DNA from: Armatimonadota bacterium
Lineage (GTDB): Bacteria > Armatimonadota > Zipacnadia > JAUWAU01
DNA length: 64,000 nucleotides
Assembly: GCA_030601885.1 (NCBI GenBank)
Contig: JAUWAU010000030.1
Location: forward strand, 1 to 64,000
Direction: 5' to 3'
Position numbers and translations under genes: made by a program. Under the pieces are notes generated by a model. It was not told the DNA's origin. It searched no databases and was given only the letters and a program-made list of their open reading frames with translations. How positions within the stretch are numbered: the first letter of the stretch is position 1; every line of letters begins with the position of its first letter. Shown in pieces: positions 17,537 to 25,975 of the stretch.

Positions 17537-17570
17537 ATTGTACCAAACATTGAGTTGAATGTCAACTCAA
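17537..17570 (-). promoter_or_regulatory. Promoter and operator of the XRE/HExxH module
   Basis: On the minus strand TTGACA (17565-17560) and TACAAT (17542-17537) are spaced by exactly 17 bases. A perfect inverted repeat TTGAGTTGA-cat-TCAACTCAA (17570-17550 on the minus strand) overlaps the -35 box. This is the geometry of an autorepressed XRE operon. The untranslated leader would be about 12-14 bases. Confidence 0.75.
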
Positions 17571-17630
17571 CGCACTAATTGTCTCTGTCAGCCCAGCCCG
17601 ACGGCCGCCTCGATCCTGCAGTTGGCGCCG

Positions 17631-17753
17631 TTAGTCATGCCCGCATTGTCCACCGTCACGCTCCAGGTCGGGCGTGAGTTTGTGGACAAACGGGTGGTCC
17701 TCGCTCGAGTGGCTGATGAAGACTTTGGGTTTGGTGCGTTGGTTGGAGAACAT
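17631..17753 (-). pseudogene. 5' fragment of a TIR-domain protein gene
   Basis: A 40-codon frame starting MFSNQRTKPKVFISHSSEDH and continuing PFVHKLTPDLERDGG, the exact opening of a TIR domain (first strand VFISHSSED with the box-1 motif). ATG 17753 has GGGAGGCACGGCA before it. The frame stops 40 residues in, and downstream sequence no longer looks like TIR, so only the first strand and helix remain. It sits immediately upstream of the XRE module. TIR proteins are common NAD-cleaving effectors of antiphage systems, so this may be debris of a defence locus. Positions 17754-18036 hold only a diverged copy of the palindromic repeat (near 17843-17893). Confidence 0.6.
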
Positions 17754-18036
17754 TGCCGTGCCTCCCTTGTAGCACTTTCGCCGGCTGATGTGCGTGGTCC
17801 TGCCGGGGAGAGGCAACGAGAAAGGAAAAAGGCCGAAGGCAAAGGCGGCGGCCGACAGGTGACCGCCTACAGCGAAAGGCAGTGCTCAGTGGCCAGTGGT
17901 CGGCGAGGCAAAGCCCAACGAGCGGCCCGGGAGGCGAGGAGCGGGGTAGCCGGTGTGAGATTCTTCGGCCTTCGGCCTCAGAATGACAAGGTCCGGCCGA
18001 ATCGTCGGGATAGGACGCGTGAGGTGCGCGTACGAC

Positions 18037-18945
18037 CTACGGCACCGGCAGCAGCCGATACGGCACGCGGGTGATCGCCCCCACCACGATCCAGATCAAC
18101 GCCGCAATGTATTCGCCTACGATGAGCCCCATGAACACCGGGCGGAGGCGCTGATACCAGTGGGCTCCACCGCAGTACGTTATCATTGTCTTGACCAGCC
18201 AGCCCAGGAACAGGGACGACCAGATGTGGAAGTTGGAGTAACTGGCGCCCACCGCGAAGCCGATGGGATGGAGAAAGAAGCCCACGTAGCGCCAGCGGGC
18301 GACGAGCAGTAGATGCGTGAAGATCGCCCCACCGATGGCGTTGCAGATCTCCGTCCAGTCGATGAACAGCGGCACTCTGGTCCAGTTTGCGATCTGGTTG
18401 TAGGGGTTGTACGAGAACCCGCGCTGGCCGTGCAACGTGCTCACAGAGCCCTCGACGTGGCCCAGCCAGATGGTGGCGGGGATGGCCACTGCCAGGCACA
18501 GCAGGATGCTCACTGCCATCACCGGGACGAGGCTGCGTCGCCGAAGCCCCGTCGCGTCGCCGAGGTGGAATCCCTGGAGGATGTGGGGCATGAGGATCTC
18601 GCCCCAGTCGCGCATGAGTGAACGCTCGGGGAGGCGGAGGATGGCCAGGTTGCCGGGGTCCACCCTCTGTGTGCCGAGAAACAGAATGAGCATCTCGGAG
18701 AGGTAGTAGGGCGTCTGGACCAGGTACATCCCGCCGTTGATGACCATCCAGGTGAGACAGAAGGTCGTCGGAATCCAGAGCAGCATCACGGTGGCGGCAA
18801 CCCACTGGGACACGCCGGCGTGCACGAGCATCCAGGTCGCGCCCAGAAAAGCAAGGCCGGCGCCGACCAGCGCGGTCCGATAGGGGAGCGGCTCGTCCTC
18901 GTCGTCGGGTGGGGCCGGCGGTGGAGTGTGGCTTCGCGGAGGCAC
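18037..18945 (-). CDS. DUF6784-type membrane protein, C-terminal half only (probably 5'-truncated)
   Basis: 302 residues from GTG 18945, with seven or so membrane segments (for example YRTALVGAGLAFLGATWMLV, GAIFTHLLLVARW and VFMGLIVGEYIAALIWIVVG). NPYNQI, HPIGFAVGASYSNFHIW and GGAHWYQRLRPVF are features I associate with the C-terminal domain of DUF6785/DUF6784 integral membrane proteins, which are usually about twice this length. The chain begins at the acidic linker (PPDDEDEPLPYR) that normally joins the two halves, and the DNA upstream is repeat-like. So the N-terminal half has probably been lost. No good ribosome site precedes the GTG. Confidence 0.5.
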   Translation of the reverse strand: MPPRSHTPPPAPPDDEDEPLPYRTALVGAGLAFLGATWMLVHAGVSQWVAATVMLLWIPTTFCLTWMVINGGMYLVQTPYYLSEMLILFLGTQRVDPGNLAILRLPERSLMRDWGEILMPHILQGFHLGDATGLRRRSLVPVMAVSILLCLAVAIPATIWLGHVEGSVSTLHGQRGFSYNPYNQIANWTRVPLFIDWTEICNAIGGAIFTHLLLVARWRYVGFFLHPIGFAVGASYSNFHIWSSLFLGWLVKTMITYCGGAHWYQRLRPVFMGLIVGEYIAALIWIVVGAITRVPYRLLPVP

Positions 18946-19232
18946 GTGGGCGGTCCTGCGGGGCTGAAGGCAGGGAAAAGGGAGAAAGGGAAAGGCCAAA
19001 GGCAGGGGCGGCACGGATGGGCATCGTCGCCCCACACTGGCACCGAGCCGCGAGGGAGGAGGTGAGAGCTGAACCGGCAAATGGTAGGGCCGGCGAGGCG
19101 AAGGGCGTTCCTGGGAGGTGCCGGGGGCGCTGACGAAGTACGATTTGCCGGATCTGCTGAGGGCGATTGGGCCGCGGAGGGTTGAGGTGGCGGGCAGCTC
19201 GGGGCAGTGAGGGCGAATCTTCGGAGTAGACC
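18946..19232. other. Repeat-like intergenic DNA
   Basis: Purine-rich, low-complexity sequence (GGGAAAAGGGAGAAAGGGAA around 18970) followed by a GGGGCGGCACGGATGGGC segment akin to the dispersed palindromic repeats. No gene. It may have replaced the 5' half of the DUF6784 gene. Confidence 0.4.
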
Positions 19233-21611
19233 ATGCGGACGCGTCTCGTTGTGGCGGTTCCGGTCTGCGGCATGGTGTTCGGAGCGCTCGCCGTGGTGGC
19301 CGGTGGGGCGGATGTGGCGGCCCCACTGCCGCTGCCTGCGGGTGCGCCGATGTACTACTGCGCCGGCAACGATGTGCCCTTCCAGCCAGTGGTGCCGCCG
19401 AAAGAGAAGCGCTATAGCCGGGCACAGGTAGCCCAGCGGGCAGCCCGGCGCGCCGCCGCCGCGAAGCGGGAGGGGCTTACGTCGCTGGAGGTATACGTGA
19501 AGTGGTGGCTGTGCGAGCCGGAGCGGGGGCGTTGGGATTTCTCGTATTATGACGTCTGGGAGCGCGCCGTGGAGGATGCCGGCATGCGCTGGGTGCCGCT
19601 GCTCATCGCCGGGCCCGCCTACGGGACGCCACCGTGGTTCATAGCCTCGCCCGAATCGGTCCCCGCCCGCTGCCTGGAGCACGACAAGAACACGAAGATC
19701 CAGTCGATCTGGAACCGGAGCCTGCGCGTGCACGTGGCAGAATTCGTGGGTCGGTTTGCGGCGCATTTCGATGCCCGCCTCATTGAGAGCGTGAAGCTGG
19801 GGATGTCAGGCGACTACGGGGAGTCGCTCTACCCGGCCGGGGGCAATCACTGGACCTACCTCGACGAGCGATATCACGTCCACTGGGGCTACTGGTGTGG
19901 GGATCCGTTCGCGCGCGCCGATTTCCGGCGGACGCTGCGGGAGGCGTATGGGGACATCGGGCCGCTCAACGCTGCTTGGGGGACGACCTATCCCAACTTC
20001 GAGGCGGTCGAGCCATTTCTTCCGTCGGCGGCTCCGAATCGCCGGGCTCGGCTGGACCTGCAGCGGTGGTATTGCGCGAGCATGACTGAGTGGGTGGATT
20101 TCTGGCTGCGCACGACGCGGCAAGTCCTGCCGCGTACTCGCATCCAGGTCTCCACGGGTGGCGAGGGCGCTTCTATCCTCGGGGCGGACTTCAGCGCTCA
20201 GGCCGAGGTGGCTGCGCGTTACGGTGCCGGGCTCCGCATCACGAACGAGGCCACGAACTACGCGGCCAACTTCATGCTGACGCGACAGGTGGCGTCCGCC
20301 TGCCGGCACTATGGGGCCTACTTCGGCATCGAGCCCGCCGGGGCCGTCAAGGCCGAGGGGATCGTGGGGCGCATCTACAATGCGACGGCCTCCGGCGCGG
20401 ACGAGCTGTTCACTTACGATCCCGAGCCGTCTGGCGAGCGGGCGCGGCGGTACGCTGCATGCCGCTCTTTTCTGGTGAAGCGGGAGCCGATGGTGGACGT
20501 GGGCCTCTTCCTCAACCGCACGTCGTGGGACCTTGGGGTGCTGGGGAGCTTCTCTCAGTCTGGGCGGCGACTTCGGGCCGTCACCGACTTCGATGTGGTG
20601 GATGAGCGGCTGATTGCAGACGGGGCGCTGGAGCGGCTGCGGGCGCTCTTCTGGGTCGCCGGCGCGGTAGTCGAACCGGAGACAGCGCGGGCGCTGGAGG
20701 CGTGGGTGCGGGATGGTGGGATCCTCGCCCTCTGCGGAATAGACGAGATCGAGACGGTCGAGGGCGACACGTCGCCGCAACGGATGTTGCTTCCGGAGAG
20801 CGTGCTGAACCGGGAGGACATAGCGCAACCGCATTTCTTCGACATCGGCAGCGCTGCCGGTGACCGAGTGCTGCGCGGGAAGTGGCATGGTGCGGAATCC
20901 GGCCTGAGCCTGCCGCCGCCGGATACGACCTTCCGCTGGTCAACGGCGGGATCAGAGATGGAGCTGCCGCTGCCGCCGGGAGACGTGTTCACCGTGGCAG
21001 TGTGCCTGGTGGGAGCCGGCCCGCAGCCGAATCAGCAGGTTTTGCAGGTGGACGGACGCCAGGTGTGTCGCGTTCCGGGCCGGGGTCGGCGGGTGCTGGG
21101 ATTCCAGTACTCGCCGCCGCCCGGGGAAGGAGAGCGCTCCCTGCGCCTGGCATTTGGCGGGCCGGCGTGGCGGGCGGATCCTCCTGACACACGGATGCTC
21201 GGGGTGGCCGTGGTTTGGGTGGCTGTGTGCGAGGGGAAGCTGCCCCAGAGCGCGCTGCATGAGGCACTGCCGTTCGGGTTCGTGTCCGGTTTGTCTCTCG
21301 AGCGTATCGCCGGAGAGTTCACGCGCCGCCTGGGGAGAGGTGCGGTGGTGTACTTGCCTCCTGGGGATGTGACGCTGGAGGCGTTCGCTGGGGCGCTGGT
21401 GTACCAGCCCGGGCGCTTCGTGCCAGGGGCCGGCGCACCGTATCGGGCGCCAGGCGGCGACACCGCCGGGGTCTACGTGACGCGGCTGCGCGGGGGGAGC
21501 GCGCTCCTGCTCAACTTTCGTGACCGGGAGGCCCGCGTGACGTACGGCGGCCGAAGCGTCGTCCTCGCGCCGCGAAGTATCACGGAAGTGGCGCGGAGCT
21601 GGTCGGGGTGA
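19233..21611 (+). CDS. Secreted GH42-like beta-galactosidase-family protein
   Basis: 792 residues with a signal peptide (VAVPVCGMVFGALAVVAG). The first 400 residues are a TIM barrel of the GH42/GH14 kind: LTSLEVYVKWWLCEPERGRW, DAGMRWVPLLIAGPAYGTPP, KLGMSGDYGESLYP (candidate acid/base Glu) and FGIEPAGAVKAEGIV (candidate nucleophile region). A Rossmann-like middle domain (RLRALFWVAGAVVEPE, VRDGGILALCG) corresponds to the GH42 trimerisation/GATase-like domain, and the C-terminus is beta-rich. Substrate unknown; beta-galactoside or pectic side chain is plausible from the surrounding genes. Stands alone between repeat tracts. Confidence 0.65.
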   Translation: MRTRLVVAVPVCGMVFGALAVVAGGADVAAPLPLPAGAPMYYCAGNDVPFQPVVPPKEKRYSRAQVAQRAARRAAAAKREGLTSLEVYVKWWLCEPERGRWDFSYYDVWERAVEDAGMRWVPLLIAGPAYGTPPWFIASPESVPARCLEHDKNTKIQSIWNRSLRVHVAEFVGRFAAHFDARLIESVKLGMSGDYGESLYPAGGNHWTYLDERYHVHWGYWCGDPFARADFRRTLREAYGDIGPLNAAWGTTYPNFEAVEPFLPSAAPNRRARLDLQRWYCASMTEWVDFWLRTTRQVLPRTRIQVSTGGEGASILGADFSAQAEVAARYGAGLRITNEATNYAANFMLTRQVASACRHYGAYFGIEPAGAVKAEGIVGRIYNATASGADELFTYDPEPSGERARRYAACRSFLVKREPMVDVGLFLNRTSWDLGVLGSFSQSGRRLRAVTDFDVVDERLIADGALERLRALFWVAGAVVEPETARALEAWVRDGGILALCGIDEIETVEGDTSPQRMLLPESVLNREDIAQPHFFDIGSAAGDRVLRGKWHGAESGLSLPPPDTTFRWSTAGSEMELPLPPGDVFTVAVCLVGAGPQPNQQVLQVDGRQVCRVPGRGRRVLGFQYSPPPGEGERSLRLAFGGPAWRADPPDTRMLGVAVVWVAVCEGKLPQSALHEALPFGFVSGLSLERIAGEFTRRLGRGAVVYLPPGDVTLEAFAGALVYQPGRFVPGAGAPYRAPGGDTAGVYVTRLRGGSALLLNFRDREARVTYGGRSVVLAPRSITEVARSWSG

Positions 21612-21735
21612 AGCACGAGGGGGGCGCCGAGCGACAGAGATCGGCGGGGCACTGCTGCTTCTCGTGCTTCGCAGCGGGCCGCTTCGCAGAGTAGTACGCA
21701 GCGAAGCCCTACCCCGAAGATTCTGGCCGGGGGCC

Positions 21736-21802
21736 GTATTGTAGCGCGGGGTCTCGCGCCGTCGCTAAAGCGGCTATGGTGCGTCGGCGACCGTGCCCCG
21801 CC
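21736..21802. repeat. Palindromic repeat A, diverged copy
   Basis: Starts GTATTGTAGCGCGGGGTCTC and ends GTCGGCGACCGTGCCCCGCC. It aligns with the copies at 30394-30462 and 49042-49116 with several substitutions. The outer arms GGCGGGG/CCCCGCC can pair. The whole 21612-22317 interval is repeat DNA without genes. Confidence 0.6.
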
Positions 21803-21920
21803 GGCTGCGGTGGCGTTGTAGCGCGGGCTCTCCGTCGCCCGCCTGGCCGAGGTGGCATGCCTTTGGCCCTCGCACGCATCTTCATCGTTTCTGAGTGTGG
21901 CCACGCCACATGATGGCTGC

Positions 21921-22066
21921 TTTGAAGATTTGGTCGTGTGCCTTTCTGTAGGCGAGCAAGGACCGGAGGTCCTGAGAGCACCTGTGGCTCGCCACAGCCC
22001 CGTCTCAGCGCTCCCACGGGCTGTGCGCCAGCCCAGACATCTTCATCGTTTCCTGGTGTCCCAACG
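21921..22066. repeat. Dispersed repeat B, copy 2 with a 25-base hairpin insertion
   Basis: Matches 13638-13780 from TTTGAAGATTT to CTTCATCGTTTCC. Relative to copy 1, about 25 bases containing GGACC-gga-GGTCC are inserted after TGTAGGCGAG (near 21956-21980), replacing two bases. Partial copies of the CTTCATCGTTTC-GCCATGACGACTGC end occur just upstream (21880) and downstream (22160). Confidence 0.7.
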
Positions 22067-22202
22067 GAACATCATCACTGCTCCGAGGATTTCCCCCGTC
22101 CGCCCACCGGTTGTAGCCGGAGCAGCTTGCTCCGGCGGCCCCCAGCCCCCCCGCCGGGCCGATCTTCATGGTTTCCGGGTGGCGCATCTCGCCATGACGA
22201 CT

Positions 22203-22317
22203 GCTTCGCAGAGTAGTACGCAGCCCCCGTCCTACAACTGAGGCAAGGAGCGAGGAAAAAGGGCGGAGGCAAAGGCGGCGGGGCACGGAGACCCCGCCCT
22301 ACAGTAACGGCAAAGGC
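22203..22317. repeat. Palindromic repeat A, compound copy
   Basis: Contains CTTCGCAGAGTAGTACGCAG, CCCCCGTCCTACAACT and then GGCAAAGGCGGCGGGGCACG to GCCCTACAGTAACGGCAAAG, the same modules as at 32534-32739. It abuts the stop codon of the sulfatase-like gene. Confidence 0.6.
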
Positions 22318-23595
22318 TTACCAGATCGGCCAGCGGCCGCCGGGGCGGGATTGCTCGACCATCGGATCCTCGCCCCCTCGTGCCTCCACCTTCTCCCGGA
22401 CCCAGGATTCGAGTTGGTTGCGAAGGTCGGCGCCCACACCGGTTTGCTCTCCGACGACGTTGGCGGTCTCGGCCGGGTCGTTGCGTAGATCGTACAGCTC
22501 CTCGGCGGGGAAGGCCTCCTGGCGATCGCAGCCGGGCACGAGTTGTATGAACTTGTGCGTTCGCGTGCGGATCGCCCTCCGCATGTCCGGGTTGATGGAG
22601 TGCATCATCACCCGATCGTACGTCTCCTCCGCATCGCCCTGCGCCACCGCCGTGAGGTCGTGGCCCTCCATGTTCCATTCGTCGCTGATGCCGAGCAACG
22701 ACAGGATAGTGGGCGCCAGGTCCACCGGCTGGGCGAAGCCTTCGACGCGGCGTCCCGCAGGCAGGTGGCCGGGGCAGCTCATGATGAGCGGGACGTGTAC
22801 CGTCGGCTCGTAGATGGCGGCGTGGCGGAAGTAGATACGATGCTCGCCCAGCGACTCGCCGTGGTCAGCCGTCAACAGCACGAGCGTGTCATCTCGCAGC
22901 CCGAGTTCGTCCAGGCGGGCGAGCAGCTCGCCGAGGGCGGCGTCGCAGTCGGTGATGGTGCCCTCGTACTGGGCGATGGTATAGGCGAGGCCCTGCGGCT
23001 CGGTCTCGGGCACGGGATCGACGGAGAAGTTCGTGCGGTTCGGAGCGCCCTCGGGGACGTACATCTCGTCGTACGGCGGCTGCGGCAGATAGGGCCGGTG
23101 CGGGTCCCAGCAGTGCACGAACATGAAGAACTTCTGCCCCTTGAGCTCATCCAGCAGAGGCATTGCCAGGTCCTTGACGTGCGCCATGGAGTTCGTCCGC
23201 AGGCCCTCCTTTGCCGGCGGCTTCGCATCGTACGGAACGTGCCTGTCTGCGCCGCGGGCGAACCACGTCGTTTGCACTGCTTTGCCGGATTTGGGCAGGT
23301 TGCTCACCACGGCCGTCGTGTAGCCGGCCGATCGCAGCATCTCCGGCAGGACGGGGATCTCGTCCGGCATGTAGTAGTCCCCGCTCTGACGCACCACGCC
23401 GTGGGTGATGGGGTAGCGGCCGGTGTACATGCTCGTGTAGTTCGGATGTGTGTAACTGGCCACGGCGAAGTCGTTCTCGAAGCACACGCTCGACGCCGCG
23501 AGCGCGTCGATGCTCGGGCTCGTCGGCTTGCTGTAACCGTAGCAGCCGAGGTAATCCGCCCGCAGCGTGTCGATGGCGATGAAGAGGATGTTCAT
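22318..23595 (-). CDS. Sulfatase-like hydrolase with Thr at the nucleophile position
   Basis: 425 residues of the alkaline-phosphatase/sulfatase superfamily. Metal-binding motifs are in place: MNILFIAIDTLRADYLG at the start and LLTADHGESLGEH in the middle. The formylglycine signature C/S-x-P-x-R is instead T49-H-P51-N-Y53, so the residue modified in true sulfatases is Thr and the stabilising Arg is Tyr. Such members more likely cleave phosphodiesters or phosphonates, or use Thr directly; sulfate-ester hydrolysis is doubtful. ATG 23595 is chosen because the family starts with this strand; the 70 codons upstream in frame are not family-like. No signal peptide, so cytoplasmic. Divergent from the transaldolase operon. 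Confidence 0.75.
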   Translation of the reverse strand: MNILFIAIDTLRADYLGCYGYSKPTSPSIDALAASSVCFENDFAVASYTHPNYTSMYTGRYPITHGVVRQSGDYYMPDEIPVLPEMLRSAGYTTAVVSNLPKSGKAVQTTWFARGADRHVPYDAKPPAKEGLRTNSMAHVKDLAMPLLDELKGQKFFMFVHCWDPHRPYLPQPPYDEMYVPEGAPNRTNFSVDPVPETEPQGLAYTIAQYEGTITDCDAALGELLARLDELGLRDDTLVLLTADHGESLGEHRIYFRHAAIYEPTVHVPLIMSCPGHLPAGRRVEGFAQPVDLAPTILSLLGISDEWNMEGHDLTAVAQGDAEETYDRVMMHSINPDMRRAIRTRTHKFIQLVPGCDRQEAFPAEELYDLRNDPAETANVVGEQTGVGADLRNQLESWVREKVEARGGEDPMVEQSRPGGRWPIW

Positions 23596-23790
23596 TGCAG
23601 GTGCGCCTCCGTGGTGAGTTCGCATTGGTGAGGCGTGGTTTCGTTGCGGCACGGCGCTTGCCCTCCGCCCGGTCATCGACCCGGGTCCATTAAGGATGTG
23701 AGCTCTCACTCCGTTTAGGACAACGGCGGGGGTATGATCGTGGTGATGGGAGCAGTGGGGGGAGCATTGAGGGACAAGGAGGAGTCGGGA

Positions 23791-24894
23791 ATGACCAACT
23801 TGCACAAAGTGGCGGCGTTGGGCCAGTCCATCTGGCTCGACTACATTCGCCGTTCTCTCATCACCTCGGGGGAGCTTCAGGAGTTGGTTGACAAGGGGGT
23901 CTATGGCGTTACCTCCAATCCGTCTATCTTTGAGAAAGCCATCTCCGGGGGCTCGGAGTACGACCGGGACCTCAACCGACTGGCCGACGAGGGGAGGTCA
24001 GCGGCTGAGATCTACGAGGCGCTGGTGCTGTACGACATCAGGGCCGCCGCCGACGTGCTTCGGCCGGTGTACGATGAGACCGGCGGCGATGACGGGTATG
24101 TGAGCCTGGAAGCCAACCCGAAGCTGGCCCACGATACCCAGGGCACCATCGCCGAGGTGCGGCATCTCTTCGCCGCGCTGGAGCGCCCAAACGTGATGAT
24201 CAAGGTGCCCGCCACGCCCGAGGGCATCCCGGCCATCGAGACGCTCACCAGCGAGGGCGTCAACGTGAACGTGACTCTCATGTTCTCGCTGGCACAATAC
24301 GATGTAGTGGCCGAGGCATACCTCGCCGGGCTGGAGAAGCGTATGGCCACCGGCGGTGATCTGAGCCGGATTGCATCCGTGGCCTCCTTCTTCGTCAGCC
24401 GCGTGGATACGGCTGTTGATCAGGGGCTGGCGAAGCTTGGACGCGCCGAACTCGAGGGCAAGATCGGCATTGCCAACGCCAAAATGGCTTATGCCCGCTT
24501 CCGCGAGACCTTCAGCGGGGAGCGCTGGGAGCGGCTGAAGGCGGAGGGCGCGCGCGTCCAGCGGCCCCTGTGGGGAAGCACCAGCACGAAAAGCCCAAAC
24601 TACCCGGACACGCTCTACGTGGACAACCTCATCGGACCGGACACTGTCAACACAGTGCCTCCGGAGACGCTGGAGGCCTTCCTCGATCACGGCCGTGTGG
24701 CGCCGACATTGCTATCCGGCCTGGACGAAGCCCGAGAGCACCTGGCCCGCCTGTCGGACCTGGGTCTGGATCTGGATGGCATCACCGATCAGTTGCTCGT
24801 CGCCGGTGTCGGTGCATTTGCCAAGGCATTCGCCGGCCTCATGGCGAGCATCGCGCAGAAGCGCGAGCGCGTGCTGGCCGGAGCCCCAGCATGA
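23791..24894 (+). CDS. tal: Transaldolase
   Basis: 367 residues, the long bacterial transaldolase type that moves a dihydroxyacetone unit in the pentose phosphate pathway. GVTSNPSIFEKAISG, the Schiff-base lysine in NVMIKVPATPEGIPAI, NVNVTLMFSLAQY, and RIASVASFFVSRVD are all present, as is LWGSTSTKSPNYPDTLYVD. ATG 23791 has AAGGAGG nine bases upstream. It leads a four-gene plus-strand unit with the two oxidative-branch dehydrogenases and a glucoamylase-like enzyme. Confidence 0.95.
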   Translation: MTNLHKVAALGQSIWLDYIRRSLITSGELQELVDKGVYGVTSNPSIFEKAISGGSEYDRDLNRLADEGRSAAEIYEALVLYDIRAAADVLRPVYDETGGDDGYVSLEANPKLAHDTQGTIAEVRHLFAALERPNVMIKVPATPEGIPAIETLTSEGVNVNVTLMFSLAQYDVVAEAYLAGLEKRMATGGDLSRIASVASFFVSRVDTAVDQGLAKLGRAELEGKIGIANAKMAYARFRETFSGERWERLKAEGARVQRPLWGSTSTKSPNYPDTLYVDNLIGPDTVNTVPPETLEAFLDHGRVAPTLLSGLDEAREHLARLSDLGLDLDGITDQLLVAGVGAFAKAFAGLMASIAQKRERVLAGAPA

Positions 24895-25003
24895 GACAAC
24901 CCGCGCCTGTCGAAGGGATAAGAGGGCGGCAGTGCGAACTGAGCCACCTATCCTATCTGTCGATACCGTGTGGAGCGTACGGGCACAAAGGAGAGGGGCA
25001 CAC

Positions 25004-25912
25004 ATGGACCTGGGACTCGTCGGCCTGGGGAAGATGGGCTTGAACATGGCGACGCGCTTGCTCCGTGGCGGTCATCGCGTTGTGGCCTACGATCTGGACG
25101 AGGCAGCCATCGAGGCGGCTGAAGCCGACGGCGCCGATGGGGCGCGCAGCTTGGGCGAGCTCATAGCGAAACTGCCGGCGCCCCGCGCGGTCTGGGTGAT
25201 GGTGCCTGCCGGCGAGCCGACCGAGAGCACCATTCGGGATTTGGCCGAGCGCCTGTCTCCCGGCGATACTATTCTAGATGGCGGCAACAGCAACTACAAG
25301 GACTCCATGCGCCGCGCCGCGATGCTCAAAGAAAAACGGCTCAGCTTGCTGGACGTAGGCACAAGCGGTGGCGTGTGGGGGCTGGCCGAGGGCTATAGCA
25401 TGATGATCGGTGGGGAAGAGGCTGCCGTAGAACGGCTCCGGCCCATCTTTGAGACGCTGGCGCCCGCTCCGGACAAAGGCTGGGGGCATGTGGGGCCGAG
25501 CGGAGCCGGGCATTTCGTCAAGATGGTGCACAACGGCATCGAGTACGGCCTGATGCAGGCCTATGCTGAAGGCTTCGATCTGATGCAGCACAAGACGGAA
25601 TTCGGGCTGGACTTGCATCGGATCGCGGAGATCTGGCGCCACGGCAGCGTGGTGCGCTCCTGGCTGCTGGATCTGGCAGCCAACGCCCTCGCCGAGAATC
25701 CGACGCTGGAAGGGATCGCTGCGCATGTCGAGGATTCTGGCGAGGGACGCTGGACGGTGGCCGAGGCCATCGATTTGGCGTGCCCGATTCCGGTAATCAC
25801 CTTGTCCCTGCAGCGGCGCTTCCGCTCGCGCCAGGAATCGCCGTTCGCCGACAAGCTGTTGGCCGCGCTTCGACAGCAGTTCGGGGGACACGAGGTAAAG
25901 AGCGAGAAGTGA
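25004..25912 (+). CDS. gnd: 6-phosphogluconate dehydrogenase (decarboxylating), short type
   Basis: 302 residues, the length of the short GndA/YqeC class rather than the 470-residue form. MDLGLVGLGKMGLNMATRLL is the NAD(P)-binding loop, DTILDGGNSNYKDS and DVGTSGGVWGLAEGYSMMIG bind substrate, and GHFVKMVHNGIEYGLMQAYA holds the catalytic Lys and His-Asn pair. ATG 25004 has AAAGGAGAGG upstream. It oxidises 6-phosphogluconate to ribulose 5-phosphate. The short class is often NAD-dependent. Confidence 0.93.
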   Translation: MDLGLVGLGKMGLNMATRLLRGGHRVVAYDLDEAAIEAAEADGADGARSLGELIAKLPAPRAVWVMVPAGEPTESTIRDLAERLSPGDTILDGGNSNYKDSMRRAAMLKEKRLSLLDVGTSGGVWGLAEGYSMMIGGEEAAVERLRPIFETLAPAPDKGWGHVGPSGAGHFVKMVHNGIEYGLMQAYAEGFDLMQHKTEFGLDLHRIAEIWRHGSVVRSWLLDLAANALAENPTLEGIAAHVEDSGEGRWTVAEAIDLACPIPVITLSLQRRFRSRQESPFADKLLAALRQQFGGHEVKSEK

Positions 25913-25975
25913 TAACACCCGGGTGCCGGGCTCAATGGAGCGGCGATCGCCGTCCGGGAGAGTAGGGGAGCAACT

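Noticed and set aside
17559..18074. 171-codon plus-strand frame
   Set aside because: Overlaps the TIR remnant and repeat DNA, low complexity, no ribosome site.
21612..22317. Short frames on both strands in the repeat tract
   Set aside because: They translate the dispersed repeats and recur at 13.6 kb in different contexts; no coding pattern.
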